A stretch of DNA of 64,000 nucleotides. Origin: Haliea sp963974125 (GTDB lineage: Bacteria > Pseudomonadota > Gammaproteobacteria > Pseudomonadales > Halieaceae). The stretch covers positions 19,245 through 83,244 of the forward strand of contig CAXBCH010000020.1 of assembly GCA_963974125.1 (NCBI GenBank), in the 5' to 3' direction. Positions 34,901 to 44,327 of this stretch are shown here, piece after piece; position 1 is the first letter of the stretch; each line of letters begins with the position of its first letter. Both the position numbers and the translations under genes were made by a program. Below the pieces are notes generated by a model. It was not told where the DNA came from. It did no database searches and saw only the letters and a list, made by a program, of their open reading frames with translations.

Positions 34901-35787
34901 GCACCGAAAATCGCTGCCAGTGCGTCGTCAATGCCGGGATAACGGAACTCGAAACCGGCGCGCTGCAGGCCGGCGGGCACCACCCGCTGGCCACTGAGCA
35001 ACAGTTCGCCGGCCATTTCCCCGAGCAGCAGCCGCATGACCGGGCCGGGCACGGGCATTCCCGGGAGGGTCCGGAAGTGCTTGCGCATGGCACGGCAGAA
35101 TTCGCGCTGGGTTACCGGGCCTGGCGCGGTGAGGTTGAAGGGGCCCGCCAGCGTGTCCTCGGCAAGCAGAAACGCCATCGCGGCCACCACATCCTGGCGG
35201 TGAATCCAGCTGAGATACTGGTGGCCACTGCCCGGCCAGCTCGCCACACCGAAACGGAACGGCAACGCCATCTCCTTCAGGGCACCGCCCTGCCGGTCCA
35301 GAACCACGCCGAGGCGCAGCAGACAGGTGCGAATCCCCGCTTCCGCAGCGCGGGCGGCCTCCTGTTCCCAGGCTTGGCACAGCTCGCTGGAAAAGCCGCT
35401 GCCGGGCGCTGCCTCTTCCGTCAGCGCGTCATCCCCGCGCGGCCCGTAGTAACCAATTGCGCTCGCGCTCAGCAGTACCCGCGGGGGCTCGGCGGATTCA
35501 GCAAAGTACGCCACCAGCGCCCGGGTTCCCTGTACCCGGCTGGCGACCAGCTCCTCCTTGTAGGCTCTGGTCCAACGCTTTCCCGCAAGGGACGCGCCAG
35601 CAAGATTGATGACCGCGTCGGGCGCGGAATCAGGCGACAACTCTTCCAGGGAGCGCACGAAGGTACACTGGGCAGTGTCCCGGTGCTGGCTGCGGCTGAG
35701 AATACTGATGCGATGTCCCGCCTGGAGCAAATGCGGCACCAGCGCCTGGCCGATGAAACCGGTACCTCCCGTGATCAGAATGTGCAT
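34876..35787 (-). CDS. TIGR01777 family SDR / epimerase-like protein
   Basis: A 303-residue extended SDR with GGTGFIGQALVP near the N-terminus (residues about 6-17) and LLSASAIGYYGPRG, the family hallmark, near 110. The C-terminal DUF1731 region contains ...MPVPGPVMRLLLGEMAGELLLSGQ. Known members (for example YfcH-like) lack a firmly assigned substrate. The start at 35787 has AGAGGAGAGG just upstream. The gene diverges from the Sir2 gene with only 37 bp between start codons, so promoters must overlap. Confidence 0.9.
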   Translation of the reverse strand: MHILITGGTGFIGQALVPHLLQAGHRISILSRSQHRDTAQCTFVRSLEELSPDSAPDAVINLAGASLAGKRWTRAYKEELVASRVQGTRALVAYFAESAEPPRVLLSASAIGYYGPRGDDALTEEAAPGSGFSSELCQAWEQEAARAAEAGIRTCLLRLGVVLDRQGGALKEMALPFRFGVASWPGSGHQYLSWIHRQDVVAAMAFLLAEDTLAGPFNLTAPGPVTQREFCRAMRKHFRTLPGMPVPGPVMRLLLGEMAGELLLSGQRVVPAGLQRAGFEFRYPGIDDALAAIFGAQAGDRLP

Positions 35788-35824
35788 GTCCTCTCCTCTC
35801 CCGCAGCAGCGTAAGGCCACCATC

Positions 35825-36691
35825 ATGAACAATGTCATGCCTGAACTGCAACAGCTGCTGGCCGTGCTCCAGGAGCGGCCGCGTCTGGTGGTAGTTACCG
35901 GCGCGGGCATCAGCGCCAGTTCGGGTATCCCCACCTACCGTGACGCCGACGGGCAGTGGCTCTACAGCACGCCGATACAGCACCGGGACTTCCTCCAGGA
36001 CCCCGCGACCCGGCAACGCTACTGGACCCGGTCCTGGCTGGGATGGCCGGGTGTCCGCGATGCCAACCCCAATACGGCGCACCGGGCCCTCGCCCGGCTG
36101 GAGCACGCCGGTACCATTGAACTGCTGGTGACACAGAACGTGGACCGCCTGCACCAGCGTGCCGGCAGCGGCGCGGTAGTCGATCTGCACGGGCGTCTGG
36201 ACCGGGTGCGCTGCCTCACCTGCGGGGCATATTCTCCACGCGATAACATGCAGCACCGACTTCTACAGGCAAACCCTCACTTTTCCTCGCTGGCGGCTGG
36301 CGCCGGTTCGAGACCGGATGGCGACATGTCCCTGCCCGATAGCCAGGCGCGACATACGGTTGTCCCGCATTGCCTTGCCTGTGCGGGAACCCTGATACCC
36401 GACGTCGTCTTTTTCGGCGGCACCGTGCCCAGGGAGCGGGTAGCGCGTGTCACTTCTGCAATCGCGGCTGCCGATGCCCTGCTGGTTGTCGGCTCTTCCC
36501 TGCAGGTCTACTCGGGCTTCCGCTTCTGCCGCGCGGCCCATGCCGCGGGGAAGCCGCTGATTGTGATCAACCCGGGCATTACCCGCGCCGACGCCATCGC
36601 CAGCCTGAAACTGGCGATGCCCTGCGAATCGCTACTTGACGAACTGGCAAACATCCTGGGCGACCGCGCCACACACCCCTTCCCTGCCTGA
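35825..36691 (+). CDS. Sir2-type NAD-dependent protein deacylase
   Basis: A 288-residue sirtuin. GAGISASSGIPTYR (about 24-37) binds NAD, TQNVDRLHQRAGS (about 102-114) and DLHGRLDRVRC carry the catalytic region, and CLTC and HCLAC form the zinc site. This is the protein deacylase type (CobB-like), unlike the defence SIR2 at 55705. It removes acetyl or related groups from lysines. It lies in the photolyase cluster. ATG 35825 was chosen; the upstream frame holds no good start. Confidence 0.9.
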   Translation: MNNVMPELQQLLAVLQERPRLVVVTGAGISASSGIPTYRDADGQWLYSTPIQHRDFLQDPATRQRYWTRSWLGWPGVRDANPNTAHRALARLEHAGTIELLVTQNVDRLHQRAGSGAVVDLHGRLDRVRCLTCGAYSPRDNMQHRLLQANPHFSSLAAGAGSRPDGDMSLPDSQARHTVVPHCLACAGTLIPDVVFFGGTVPRERVARVTSAIAAADALLVVGSSLQVYSGFRFCRAAHAAGKPLIVINPGITRADAIASLKLAMPCESLLDELANILGDRATHPFPA

Positions 36692-36710
36692 GCTGTGGGA
36701 TGAACAGGGC

Positions 36711-36742
36711 AAAAAAAACCCGCGCTCTCCGACGCGGGTTTT
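36711..36742. terminator. Bidirectional terminator between Sir2 and lipoprotein genes
   Basis: CCCGCG (36719-36724) pairs with CGCGGG (36733-36738) around an 8-nt loop, with eight A's on the left and four T's on the right. It can end the Sir2 gene (plus) and the lipoprotein gene (minus), whose stop is 19 bp away. Confidence 0.8.
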
Positions 36743-36760
36743 CCCTTTCCTGCTTCGAGT

Positions 36761-38182
36761 TCAGTCGACAAGAATCGTCAACTCTATCAGCGGACTTCCC
36801 GCAATCTCCGCCGGCGACGGATCGCGGGCGATAACGGTATAGTTGACGCCCCCTTCGAGCGTGACCGTGCCGCCGCTGTCGAATGCCACCACCGACTTGT
36901 CGCCGGCAGCGGTAACAGTGATCCAGTAGCTCCCCGGGGTCAGCGCGATTTGCCCAGTGGTGCCGGGATAGGCGAGACCCGAGATTGCCGCATCGGCGTC
37001 GGCGATCACACCGTCGGCAGTGAGGTAGACGTCGACCGGAATCTCGCCAGCGACAATCGAGGAGCCGTGGATGACCTCGACTCTGGCGGCAGTGGCAATG
37101 CTTCTGCGGTCATCGCTGGTAACCAGAGCCTCGATGGAATTGGCCGCAAATGAGCCCAGGGCCAGCACTGTGTAGCTTGCAGTCTGCTCCAGCGCAAGGT
37201 CGACATCTATCGGGGCGATACTGTTGTCCGCGTTGGCGGCGACCACCACATTGTAGGTCCCCGCGGGCACCTCGATATCACCGTAGGCACTTGCCGCCGG
37301 AAACGGCACATTGGCAAGTACGGTCGCCCCATCGACAATCACATCCACTGCGGGCGTATCTGCCGAATTGTGGACCACGCGCACGGCCGCACCCATGCCT
37401 GGATCGACAACTTCTGTTGCGCCCTCTGCACCGACCGCCAGCAGGTTCACAGGGTTGCTGCCGACCTTGAAGGTGTTATTGATTGCCAGTACCAGTACTT
37501 CGGTGCCAGCGGGGAAACTGAGGACCCCACTGTCATAAACCACAGCGTCACTGCCATCGCCGGTAATCCGGACCCGGTAGTCGGTGTCGGGCTCCAGCGC
37601 AAGGGGGCCAAGCGCATCACCAAATCCGGCATCAATCGGGGAGGCAGAAGCGAGCGGATCATCGGGACCCGTCACGTATATGTCGACATCGCCAGCCACG
37701 GGCGCAGCGTGCATGACCGACACGCGAACATCGGCAATATCTTCTTCGATGGCTACCGGATCCAGCACTTTGGCCTTTAGATTCAGCTCTCCGTCAGCAT
37801 CAAACAGGGTGTCGTAGGCGACGACATCGGTCCTGACACCTTCCTCCAACACCAGTTCCACCGGCCCTATGACGGTGACCTCGGAACCATCCGCAAGCAG
37901 CCCCCTGACTTCGACTTCAATCGAGCCCGGGTTGTCGATTGTGAGCAATCCGGAACTCTGCCTGAATGCCACCTCCTCCAGGGCAAGCTCGCCGTCGACA
38001 TACACATTGACATCGGGAGCGTCCGCGCCGGCGTGGGTGACGCGCAGCTGGGCGGGCTCTACCGCTGGCGGCGGGGGTGGCGGAGGGGTCACCTCCGGCT
38101 GGGCGGGACGGTCCGAGCTGTCGCTACAGCCGACAATGGCGGCCAGAACTGCAGCCAGGCACAACGATCGAGACACATTCAT
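36761..38182 (-). CDS. DUF4397 repeat lipoprotein
   Basis: A 473-residue secreted lipoprotein with a lipobox at VGC (Cys near residue 19), a Pro-rich linker (about 33-40) and four DUF4397-type units. Each starts with a strand like LRVTHAGADAPDVNVYVDG, VRVSVMHAAPVAGDVDIYV, VRVVHNSADTPAVDVIVDG or VEVIHGSSIVAGEIPVDVY, so the repeats have diverged. DUF4397 beta domains occur in surface proteins and may bind other proteins or surfaces. It diverges from the photolyase gene and shares GGACA motifs in the gap. Its stop is next to a bidirectional terminator. Confidence 0.85.
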   Translation of the reverse strand: MNVSRSLCLAAVLAAIVGCSDSSDRPAQPEVTPPPPPPPAVEPAQLRVTHAGADAPDVNVYVDGELALEEVAFRQSSGLLTIDNPGSIEVEVRGLLADGSEVTVIGPVELVLEEGVRTDVVAYDTLFDADGELNLKAKVLDPVAIEEDIADVRVSVMHAAPVAGDVDIYVTGPDDPLASASPIDAGFGDALGPLALEPDTDYRVRITGDGSDAVVYDSGVLSFPAGTEVLVLAINNTFKVGSNPVNLLAVGAEGATEVVDPGMGAAVRVVHNSADTPAVDVIVDGATVLANVPFPAASAYGDIEVPAGTYNVVVAANADNSIAPIDVDLALEQTASYTVLALGSFAANSIEALVTSDDRRSIATAARVEVIHGSSIVAGEIPVDVYLTADGVIADADAAISGLAYPGTTGQIALTPGSYWITVTAAGDKSVVAFDSGGTVTLEGGVNYTVIARDPSPAEIAGSPLIELTILVD

Positions 38183-38360
38183 GATTGCTACCTCTCCGGT
38201 GGGTTCAGCAATCATTACGTTGCCCTGGGGACAGCCAGATGAAGCGTGACAGGCGCTTGCTCTGGAGAACAGGGACAAAAACTGGACACACACGCCGTTG
38301 CCGGCCATTCGAAGGGTTATCATGCGCCTTTGCCCGACTGCCGTATCCTGAGTGACAACC

Positions 38361-39794
38361 ATGACCACAACCATCTACCTGTTCCGCAATGACCTGCGCC
38401 TGGCTGACTTGCCGGGGCTTGCGGCTGCAGCCGCCAACGGCCCGGTGCTGCCCGTCTACATTCTCGATGACGACGCCGCTGGTGACCGCGCTCACGGTGG
38501 CGCCAGCCGCTGGTGGCTGCACCACAGCCTGCGGGCACTGGCCGCCGACATCGCCGCCGGTGGCGGGCAGCTGGTGCTGCGCCGCGGCGATACGGCGAGC
38601 TGCCTGCAGGAACTGGTCACCGCCAGCGGCGCCGGTGCCATTCACTTCAGCCGCAGTTACAGTCCCTGGGAGAGGGCGCTTGAAACGAAGCTGAGGCAGC
38701 AGTTCGATGGCAGAGTACACCTCAAGCGCTTCCCTGGCGTGCTGCTGCATGAGCCAGAAAATATCGCCAACCAGGCGGGAGAGCCGTTCAAGGTATTCAC
38801 CCCGTTCTGGCGCCACTGCCGGCGCCAGAACGGTCTGGGGCTACCGCTGCGCACTCCATCCGGGATCACCTGGTGCAAGCCACAAAGCAGCTCCGACTCG
38901 CTTGAGGACTGGGCGCTGCTGCCGCGCAATCCGGACTGGGCTGCGCATTGGCCAACACTGTGGACACCCGGCACCGCGGGGGCGCGGCACGCCCTGGAGC
39001 AATTCCTGCGCCACCGGTTGCAGCGCTACGCCAGTGGTCGCGACCACCCGGCCGAGAATGCCACCTCGCGGCTGTCGCCACACCTCCGTTTTGGCGAGAT
39101 CTCGCCGCGCGAGATCTGGCACAAGGCCCGGGAACTCGCCGCGCGCAATCCACAGCAGCAGGACCAGGTGGACAAGTTCCTCAGCGAACTCGGCTGGCGC
39201 GAGTTCTCCTATCACCTGCTCTACCATTTCCCGAGCATTCCGGAAAAGCCCTTCAAGGAGCAGTTCTCCGACTTCCCCTGGCTGGGCAACCAGGCGCAGT
39301 TGCGGGCCTGGCAGCGAGGCCAGACGGGGTACCCGGTAGTGGATGCCGGGATGCGCGAACTGTGGCACACCGGCTACATGCACAATCGTATCCGCATGGT
39401 GACGGCGTCTTTCCTCAGCAAGCACCTGTTGACCCACTGGCGGGCAGGGGAACGCTGGTTCTGGGACACCCTGGTGGACGCGGATCCCGCCAGCAATACC
39501 TGTAGCTGGCAGTGGGTTGCCGGCAGCGGCGCCGATGCGGCCCCCTACTTCCGGATTTTCAACCCGGTCATCCAGGGCGAGAAGTTCGATGCCGACGGCG
39601 CCTATGTGCGGCACTGGGTACCTGAAATCGCCCGCCTGCCGGATCGCTGGCTACACCGGCCCTGGGAGGCTACAGACGAGGTGTTGTCCGCGGCCGGTGT
39701 GGTCCTCGGCAACAACTATCCGCGTCCCCTGGTTGATCATCGCCAGGCACGGGAGGCGGCAATGTCAGCCTATCAGCAGATTCGCAGCGGCTGA
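38361..39794 (+). CDS. phrB: Deoxyribodipyrimidine photolyase (class I CPD type)
   Basis: A 477-residue photolyase that repairs UV-made pyrimidine dimers using light and FAD. The N-terminal antenna domain begins TIYLFRNDLRLAD, and the FAD domain carries TSRLSPHLRFGEISPR (about 234-249), WREFSYHLLYHFP, AGMRELWHTGYMHNRIRM and WQWVAGSGADAAPYFRIFNP, the usual class I hallmarks. ATG 38361 is chosen over a GTG three codons earlier. It lies downstream of a gap that contains three GGACA motifs. Confidence 0.95.
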   Translation: MTTTIYLFRNDLRLADLPGLAAAAANGPVLPVYILDDDAAGDRAHGGASRWWLHHSLRALAADIAAGGGQLVLRRGDTASCLQELVTASGAGAIHFSRSYSPWERALETKLRQQFDGRVHLKRFPGVLLHEPENIANQAGEPFKVFTPFWRHCRRQNGLGLPLRTPSGITWCKPQSSSDSLEDWALLPRNPDWAAHWPTLWTPGTAGARHALEQFLRHRLQRYASGRDHPAENATSRLSPHLRFGEISPREIWHKARELAARNPQQQDQVDKFLSELGWREFSYHLLYHFPSIPEKPFKEQFSDFPWLGNQAQLRAWQRGQTGYPVVDAGMRELWHTGYMHNRIRMVTASFLSKHLLTHWRAGERWFWDTLVDADPASNTCSWQWVAGSGADAAPYFRIFNPVIQGEKFDADGAYVRHWVPEIARLPDRWLHRPWEATDEVLSAAGVVLGNNYPRPLVDHRQAREAAMSAYQQIRSG

Positions 39795-39909
39795 CACTGC
39801 CCCCGGATACAGTCGGTGACGACTGGAATTCTGTGGGCGCAGCGTCGATACTAGAGAGCAACCGGGAGCTGCCACCCCGAAACCAATATCCCAGACCTGG
39901 AGTACCGAT

Positions 39910-40755
39910 ATGATCACAACCGCACGCCGCGCGCTCTACCCAGCCCTTCTGCTGACCCTTGGGCTCAGTGCCGGCCCCGCCAGCGCGGATATCGCCGAGG
40001 TGGTCGACGCCGAGGGCAACAGGATGTCCTTCGAATACGAGGGCGACCAGCTGCGCATCAACATGAACCAGGAAAACAGCTACATGCTGGTGCGGGGCGA
40101 GCAAATCTATGCCGTCACCGACAACGACGGCGAAATCATGGTTATCGACGTCAAGCAGACCCTGTCCATGTTCGGCAACATGGCCCAGTCCGCGATTCCC
40201 GATATGGCTGCAGTCAATGTGGAATCACTGGAAGCCACCGGCCGCAGCGAAACGGTCGCCGGGATTCCCGGCGAAGTGTACAACCTCAAGTATACCGATC
40301 AGGAAGGCAGGCGCCAGGAATCAGACATGGTGCTGTCTTCGGATCGCCGTGCCATGGGGTTCCGCGACGCCGTCCATCGCATGGCATCAACCATGTCCAG
40401 CATGCTCGCACAACAGGGCACCCACGATCGTCTGCAGGCGCAACTGGATGGCATGAACCTCGGTGTGTTGCGCTATGGCGACGACATGCGCGTGACTGCC
40501 ATCACCGAAACCCAGGTCGCCGACGCCCGCTTCGTGCTGCCCGCAGAGCCCACAGACCTTTCCGGGCTGGGCGGCCTGTTCGGGGCAGGCGCTACCGGTG
40601 GCGGTGAAGGCGGCTTCATGTCCGGGATCCTCGGTGGTAACGCGGCGGAGAAAGCCGCCGAGCCAGAGGATGAAGCCGAAGATCAAGCGGCCAATCCGAT
40701 AGAAAACGCCGGCAAAGAGATCGGCAAGGCCTTTGGCAAGCTGTTCGGCAACTGA
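39910..40755 (+). CDS. Secreted protein of unknown function
   Basis: A 281-residue exported protein. Signal peptide about 1-26 (cut after ASA), then a beta-rich domain rich in charged residues (IAEVVDAEGNRMSFEYEG, VDVKQTLSMFGNM), and a Gly-rich stretch GLFGAGATGGGEGGFM near 228-243 before a Glu/Ala-rich tail. No family recognised. GGAG lies 7 nt before the ATG, and infA follows 86 bp downstream. It may be an envelope protein of the photolyase side, but nothing links it there except position. Confidence 0.75.
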   Translation: MITTARRALYPALLLTLGLSAGPASADIAEVVDAEGNRMSFEYEGDQLRINMNQENSYMLVRGEQIYAVTDNDGEIMVIDVKQTLSMFGNMAQSAIPDMAAVNVESLEATGRSETVAGIPGEVYNLKYTDQEGRRQESDMVLSSDRRAMGFRDAVHRMASTMSSMLAQQGTHDRLQAQLDGMNLGVLRYGDDMRVTAITETQVADARFVLPAEPTDLSGLGGLFGAGATGGGEGGFMSGILGGNAAEKAAEPEDEAEDQAANPIENAGKEIGKAFGKLFGN

Positions 40756-40841
40756 GCGGCACTTATGCCGGAGATTGAACTGGCACCAGCGGCGGCTTTA
40801 GGGCAAAATGCGCCCCTGATTTTACGAGGGATTGCCGCCGC

Positions 40842-41060
40842 ATGGCAAAAGAAGACCAGATCGAAATGGAGGGCGAGGTTATCGACACCCTGCCCAATAC
40901 CACCTTTCGCGTCCAGCTGGAGAACGGTCACGTTGTGACCGCCCATATCTCCGGCAAGATGCGCAAAAACTATATCCGCATCCTTACCGGCGACAAGGTA
41001 CGTGTGGAACTCACACCCTATGACCTGACCAAGGGCCGCATCACCTACCGCGAGCGGTAG
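40842..41060 (+). CDS. infA: Translation initiation factor IF-1
   Basis: A 72-residue S1-like OB-fold protein, the standard bacterial length: MAKEDQIEMEGEVIDTLPNT, then VTAHISGKMRKNYIRILTGDKV and a final TYRER. It binds the ribosomal A site during initiation. It lies convergent to clpA with 7 bp between stops, the usual gammaproteobacterial arrangement infA-clpA-clpS. Confidence 0.98.
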   Translation: MAKEDQIEMEGEVIDTLPNTTFRVQLENGHVVTAHISGKMRKNYIRILTGDKVRVELTPYDLTKGRITYRER

Positions 41061-41067
41061 GCTTTGC

Positions 41068-43344
41068 CTAGGCCGGTTCGGCCTCGGTTTCCTCGACCAG
41101 GACCTCCAGGTCATCGCGTGCCGTGTTCACGCGCACCCGGGCCACCCCACCGGCCTGGGACAGGGAACCGAACAATACCAGCTCCGCCAGCGGCTTCTTG
41201 ATGTGCTCCTGGATGACCCGGGCCATCGGCCGGGCGCCCATGTTGCGGTCGTAGCCCTTCTCCACCAGCCACAGGCGCGCATCCTCATCCACGTCCAGTG
41301 TGACCCGCTTCTCGTCCAGCTGACCCTGTAGCTCGGTCAGGAACTTGTCCACCACGGTCAGGATAATGTCCTCGCCCAGGGGCTCGAACTGCACAATGCT
41401 GTCGAGACGGTTGCGGAACTCCGGCGTAAACAGGCGATTGATCGCTTCCATCCCGTCGGTGCTGTGATCCTGGGTGGTGAAGCCGATCGTACGGCGGCTG
41501 ATGCTTTCGGCGCCGGCATTGGTAGTCATCACCAGGATAACGTTGCGGAAGTCGGCCTTGCGGCCGTTGTTGTCGGTCAGGGCACCGTGGTCCATGACCT
41601 GCAGCAACAGGTTGAACACTTCCGGGTGTGCCTTCTCGATCTCGTCCAGCAGGATGACCGCATGCGGGTGCTTGGTCACGGCGTCCGTCAGCAGGCCACC
41701 CTGGTCGAAGCCGACATAGCCCGGAGGCGCACCGATCAGGCGTGACACCGTGTGCCGCTCCATGTATTCGGACATGTCGAAGCGGATCAGCTCCAGACCC
41801 AGCACCCGCGCCAGCTGGCGCGTCACCTCGGTTTTACCCACGCCCGTGGGGCCTGCCAGCAGGAACGAGCCGATGGGCTTGTCACCGGAGCGCAGCCCGG
41901 CACGCGCCAGCTTGATCGACGTCGCCAGGCTGCTGATGGCCCGATCCTGGCCAAATACGACCATCTGCAGGTTCTGCTCGAGTTTTTGCAGGGTTTCGCG
42001 GTCGTCCGAACTGACCGATTTCGGCGGAATTCGGGCTATTTTCGCCACCACGGCCTCGATATCCGCCACCCCGATCACTTTTTTCCGCTTCGACGGCGGC
42101 TGCAACTGCTGATAGGCACCGGCTTCGTCAATGACGTCGATGGCCTTGTCCGGGAGGAACCGGTCGTTGATGTAGCGGGCCGAGAGGTCGGTGGCGACCC
42201 GCAGTGCCTTGTTGGTATACCGCAGGCCATGGTGTTCCTCAAAGCGCGATTTCAGCCCCTTGAGGATCTTGTAGGCATCATCCGGCGTCGGCTCCATCAC
42301 GTCGATCTTCTGGAAGCGGCGACTCAGGGCCTTGTCCTTGTCGAAAATGCCGCGGTATTCCTGGAACGTGGTCGAGCCAATACAGCGCATCTTGCCCGAC
42401 GTCAGCAGCGGCTTCAGCAGATTGCTGGCATCCATGACGCCACCGGAGGCCGCACCCGCGCCGATAATGGTGTGGATCTCGTCGATAAACAGGATCGCGC
42501 CCTCGCGCTTCTTCAGATTGGCCAGCAGGCCCTTGAAGCGCTTTTCGAAGTCACCGCGATACTTGGTCCCGGCCAGCAGGGCGCCCAGGTCCAGCGAGTA
42601 GACCACGCTGTCCTTGAGCATCTCCGGCACTTCGCCGTCCACAATCATTTTCGCCAGCCCCTCGGCAATGGCCGTCTTGCCAACACCGGACTCGCCCACC
42701 AGCAGGGGGTTGTTCTTGCGCCGGCGGGCCAGGATCTGGGCCACCCGCTCCACTTCCGGTATGCGCCCGATCAGCGGGTCAATGCGCCCGGCCTTGGCCT
42801 CCTCATTGAGGTTGGTAGCAAAATTGTCCAGCGGGTTGCCCTCACCCTCCTCTGTCGGCACACCCTCGGCACCCGCCGCGCCGGGCTCACCGCCCTCGTT
42901 GTCCTCGGACACCTTGGAAATCCCGTGCGTGATGTAATTGACCACGTCCAGGCGGGCAATGCTCTGGGTCTTGAGGAAGTAAACGGCCTGGCTCTCCTGC
43001 TCGCTGAAGATCGCCACCAGCACATTGGCACCGGTGACTTCGCTGCGGCCGGAGGACTGGACGTGGAATACCGCCCGCTGCAGCACCCGCTGGAAACCCA
43101 GCGTCGGCTGGGTCTCGCGCTCGTCGTTGTCCTCGGGAATGAGCGGCGTGGTGGCATCCACGAACTCGACCAGATCGCCCCGCAGAGCCTTGATGTCAGC
43201 GCCGCAGGCCTTGAGCACACGAATCGCGTCGTTGTTGTCCAGCAGTGCCAGCAACAGGTGCTCCACCGTCATGAACTCGTGACGTTTGCCCCGCGCCTCC
43301 CGAAACGCCTCGTTCAGCGTCAGTTCCAGGTCCTTGCTCAGCAT
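41068..43344 (-). CDS. clpA: ATP-dependent Clp protease ATP-binding subunit ClpA
   Basis: A 758-residue Hsp100 unfoldase that feeds ClpP. The N-terminal domain covers about 1-145, the first AAA module begins with GESGVGKTA near 217, and the second has GPTGVGKTEV near 495. LDEIEKAHPEVFNLLLQVMD is the second Walker B region. ClpS, the N-end rule adaptor, is 20 bp upstream on the same strand, as in E. coli. The stop lies 7 bp from infA's. Confidence 0.97.
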   Translation of the reverse strand: MLSKDLELTLNEAFREARGKRHEFMTVEHLLLALLDNNDAIRVLKACGADIKALRGDLVEFVDATTPLIPEDNDERETQPTLGFQRVLQRAVFHVQSSGRSEVTGANVLVAIFSEQESQAVYFLKTQSIARLDVVNYITHGISKVSEDNEGGEPGAAGAEGVPTEEGEGNPLDNFATNLNEEAKAGRIDPLIGRIPEVERVAQILARRRKNNPLLVGESGVGKTAIAEGLAKMIVDGEVPEMLKDSVVYSLDLGALLAGTKYRGDFEKRFKGLLANLKKREGAILFIDEIHTIIGAGAASGGVMDASNLLKPLLTSGKMRCIGSTTFQEYRGIFDKDKALSRRFQKIDVMEPTPDDAYKILKGLKSRFEEHHGLRYTNKALRVATDLSARYINDRFLPDKAIDVIDEAGAYQQLQPPSKRKKVIGVADIEAVVAKIARIPPKSVSSDDRETLQKLEQNLQMVVFGQDRAISSLATSIKLARAGLRSGDKPIGSFLLAGPTGVGKTEVTRQLARVLGLELIRFDMSEYMERHTVSRLIGAPPGYVGFDQGGLLTDAVTKHPHAVILLDEIEKAHPEVFNLLLQVMDHGALTDNNGRKADFRNVILVMTTNAGAESISRRTIGFTTQDHSTDGMEAINRLFTPEFRNRLDSIVQFEPLGEDIILTVVDKFLTELQGQLDEKRVTLDVDEDARLWLVEKGYDRNMGARPMARVIQEHIKKPLAELVLFGSLSQAGGVARVRVNTARDDLEVLVEETEAEPA

Positions 43345-43364
43345 ACTTTACCACTCCCGGGCTG

Positions 43365-43727
43365 CTAGCCCTCAGATGCCTCGATTTCGCATAACAGCGG
43401 GTGCTGGTTCTCCCGCGCGTACTGATTGACCTGGGTCGCCTTGGTCTCGGCAATGTCCCTGGTATAGATACCACATACGCCCTTGCCCTTGGTATGGACT
43501 GTCAGCATGACATGGGTCGCCTGTTCGCGGTTCATGCGGAAGAACACCTCCAGCACCTCGACCACGAACTCCATGGGCGTGTAGTCATCATTCAGCAATA
43601 CAACTTTGAACAGCGGCGGCTTCTTGAGTTCCGGCTTGGACTCCTGCAGCGTCAAGCCGCCGTCGTTGTCGCGCTGCTCATCGCCGGCAGACAGCCGCCA
43701 ATGACCAACTACGGGTACTTCGTTCAC
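43365..43727 (-). CDS. clpS: ATP-dependent Clp protease adaptor ClpS
   Basis: A 120-residue adaptor for N-degron substrates. The core YKVVLLNDDYTPMEFVVEVL family pattern is seen as FKVVLLNDDYTPMEFVVEVL near 40-59, and GIYTRDIAETKA follows near 87-98. GTG 43727 with GAGAGGAAAGG just upstream was used. It is the first gene of clpS-clpA; the 620 bp upstream are filled with structured repeats. Confidence 0.92.
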   Translation of the reverse strand: MNEVPVVGHWRLSAGDEQRDNDGGLTLQESKPELKKPPLFKVVLLNDDYTPMEFVVEVLEVFFRMNREQATHVMLTVHTKGKGVCGIYTRDIAETKATQVNQYARENQHPLLCEIEASEG

Positions 43728-43867
43728 GCCTTTCCTCTCATGTCGTTGCCATGACCAGATAGTGGATATGGGCTCATTATAAGTCAATTCAAGGTTGCGT
43801 GGCGGTGGAGGGTCACGCCGGGGGCCGGTCACCCCAAGTGCATTCGTTGCGGCAGGAGGTCGCCCCA

Positions 43868-43959
43868 CACCTTGCGCCTCCCCGGACTCGCCGTGCATAC
43901 ATCCATGTAGGCTCGGTGGCGGCATCCGTGCCGCCAACGGTCCGGGGAGGCACAAGGTG
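43868..43959 (+). repeat. 92-bp hairpin element, copy 1
   Basis: A 20-bp outer stem (43868-43887 with 43940-43959, one mismatch) encloses two inner hairpins: TACATCCATGTA (43898-43909) and GGCGGCATCCGTGCCGCC (43918-43935). It would fold as a three-way junction in DNA or RNA. Length is exactly 92 bp, the same as the second copy. Confidence 0.75.
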
Positions 43960-44088
43960 CGGGGCTCCCGCGCACTTTTCAACTTGGGTAGCACTTCCGT
44001 GAGTGGGAGGCCACGAGTTACGCGACCTCCCGCGCACTGCTCAGGACTTGGATAGCGCTCATAAGGTTGAAAAGAAGAGCGGGAGCGG

Positions 44089-44180
44089 CCGGTGGGCCAT
44101 CCGGGAACGTAGACGGCCATGGATGGCCGTCTCCGAGCGCACATGGATGTGCTTGTAGCGTTTCCCGGATGGCCCACCGG
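44089..44180 (-). repeat. 92-bp hairpin element, copy 2 (opposite orientation)
   Basis: A perfect 19-bp outer stem (44089-44107 with 44162-44180) encloses GACGGCCATGGATGGCCGTC (44112-44131) and GCACATGGATGTGC (44139-44152). The order long then short hairpin is the reverse of copy 1, so the copies are in opposite orientation with little sequence identity in the outer stems. Confidence 0.75.
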
Positions 44181-44298
44181 GTGATCGCGCTCGCCACCAT
44201 CATCAGAAACGAGCGACCCGGAAAGCCCCGGAATGCACACGGCCCGTGCTACGAAGTGCCGTCGCTATCAGGGGTAATACCGTGAAGAGCGGGAAACG

Positions 44299-44327
44299 AA
44301 AAAGGGCCCGTGTTGCCACGAGCCCTT
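44299..44327 (-). terminator. Terminator of icd
   Basis: AAGGGCCCGTG (44302-44312) pairs with CACGAGCCCTT (44317-44327) around TTGC, with one mismatch; on the minus strand it is followed by a T-run. It lies 22 bp after the icd stop. Confidence 0.75.

Noticed and set aside
41752..43368. 538-codon frame opposite clpA
   Set aside because: Entirely antisense to a clear ClpA coding sequence, His/Gln-rich and without family features.
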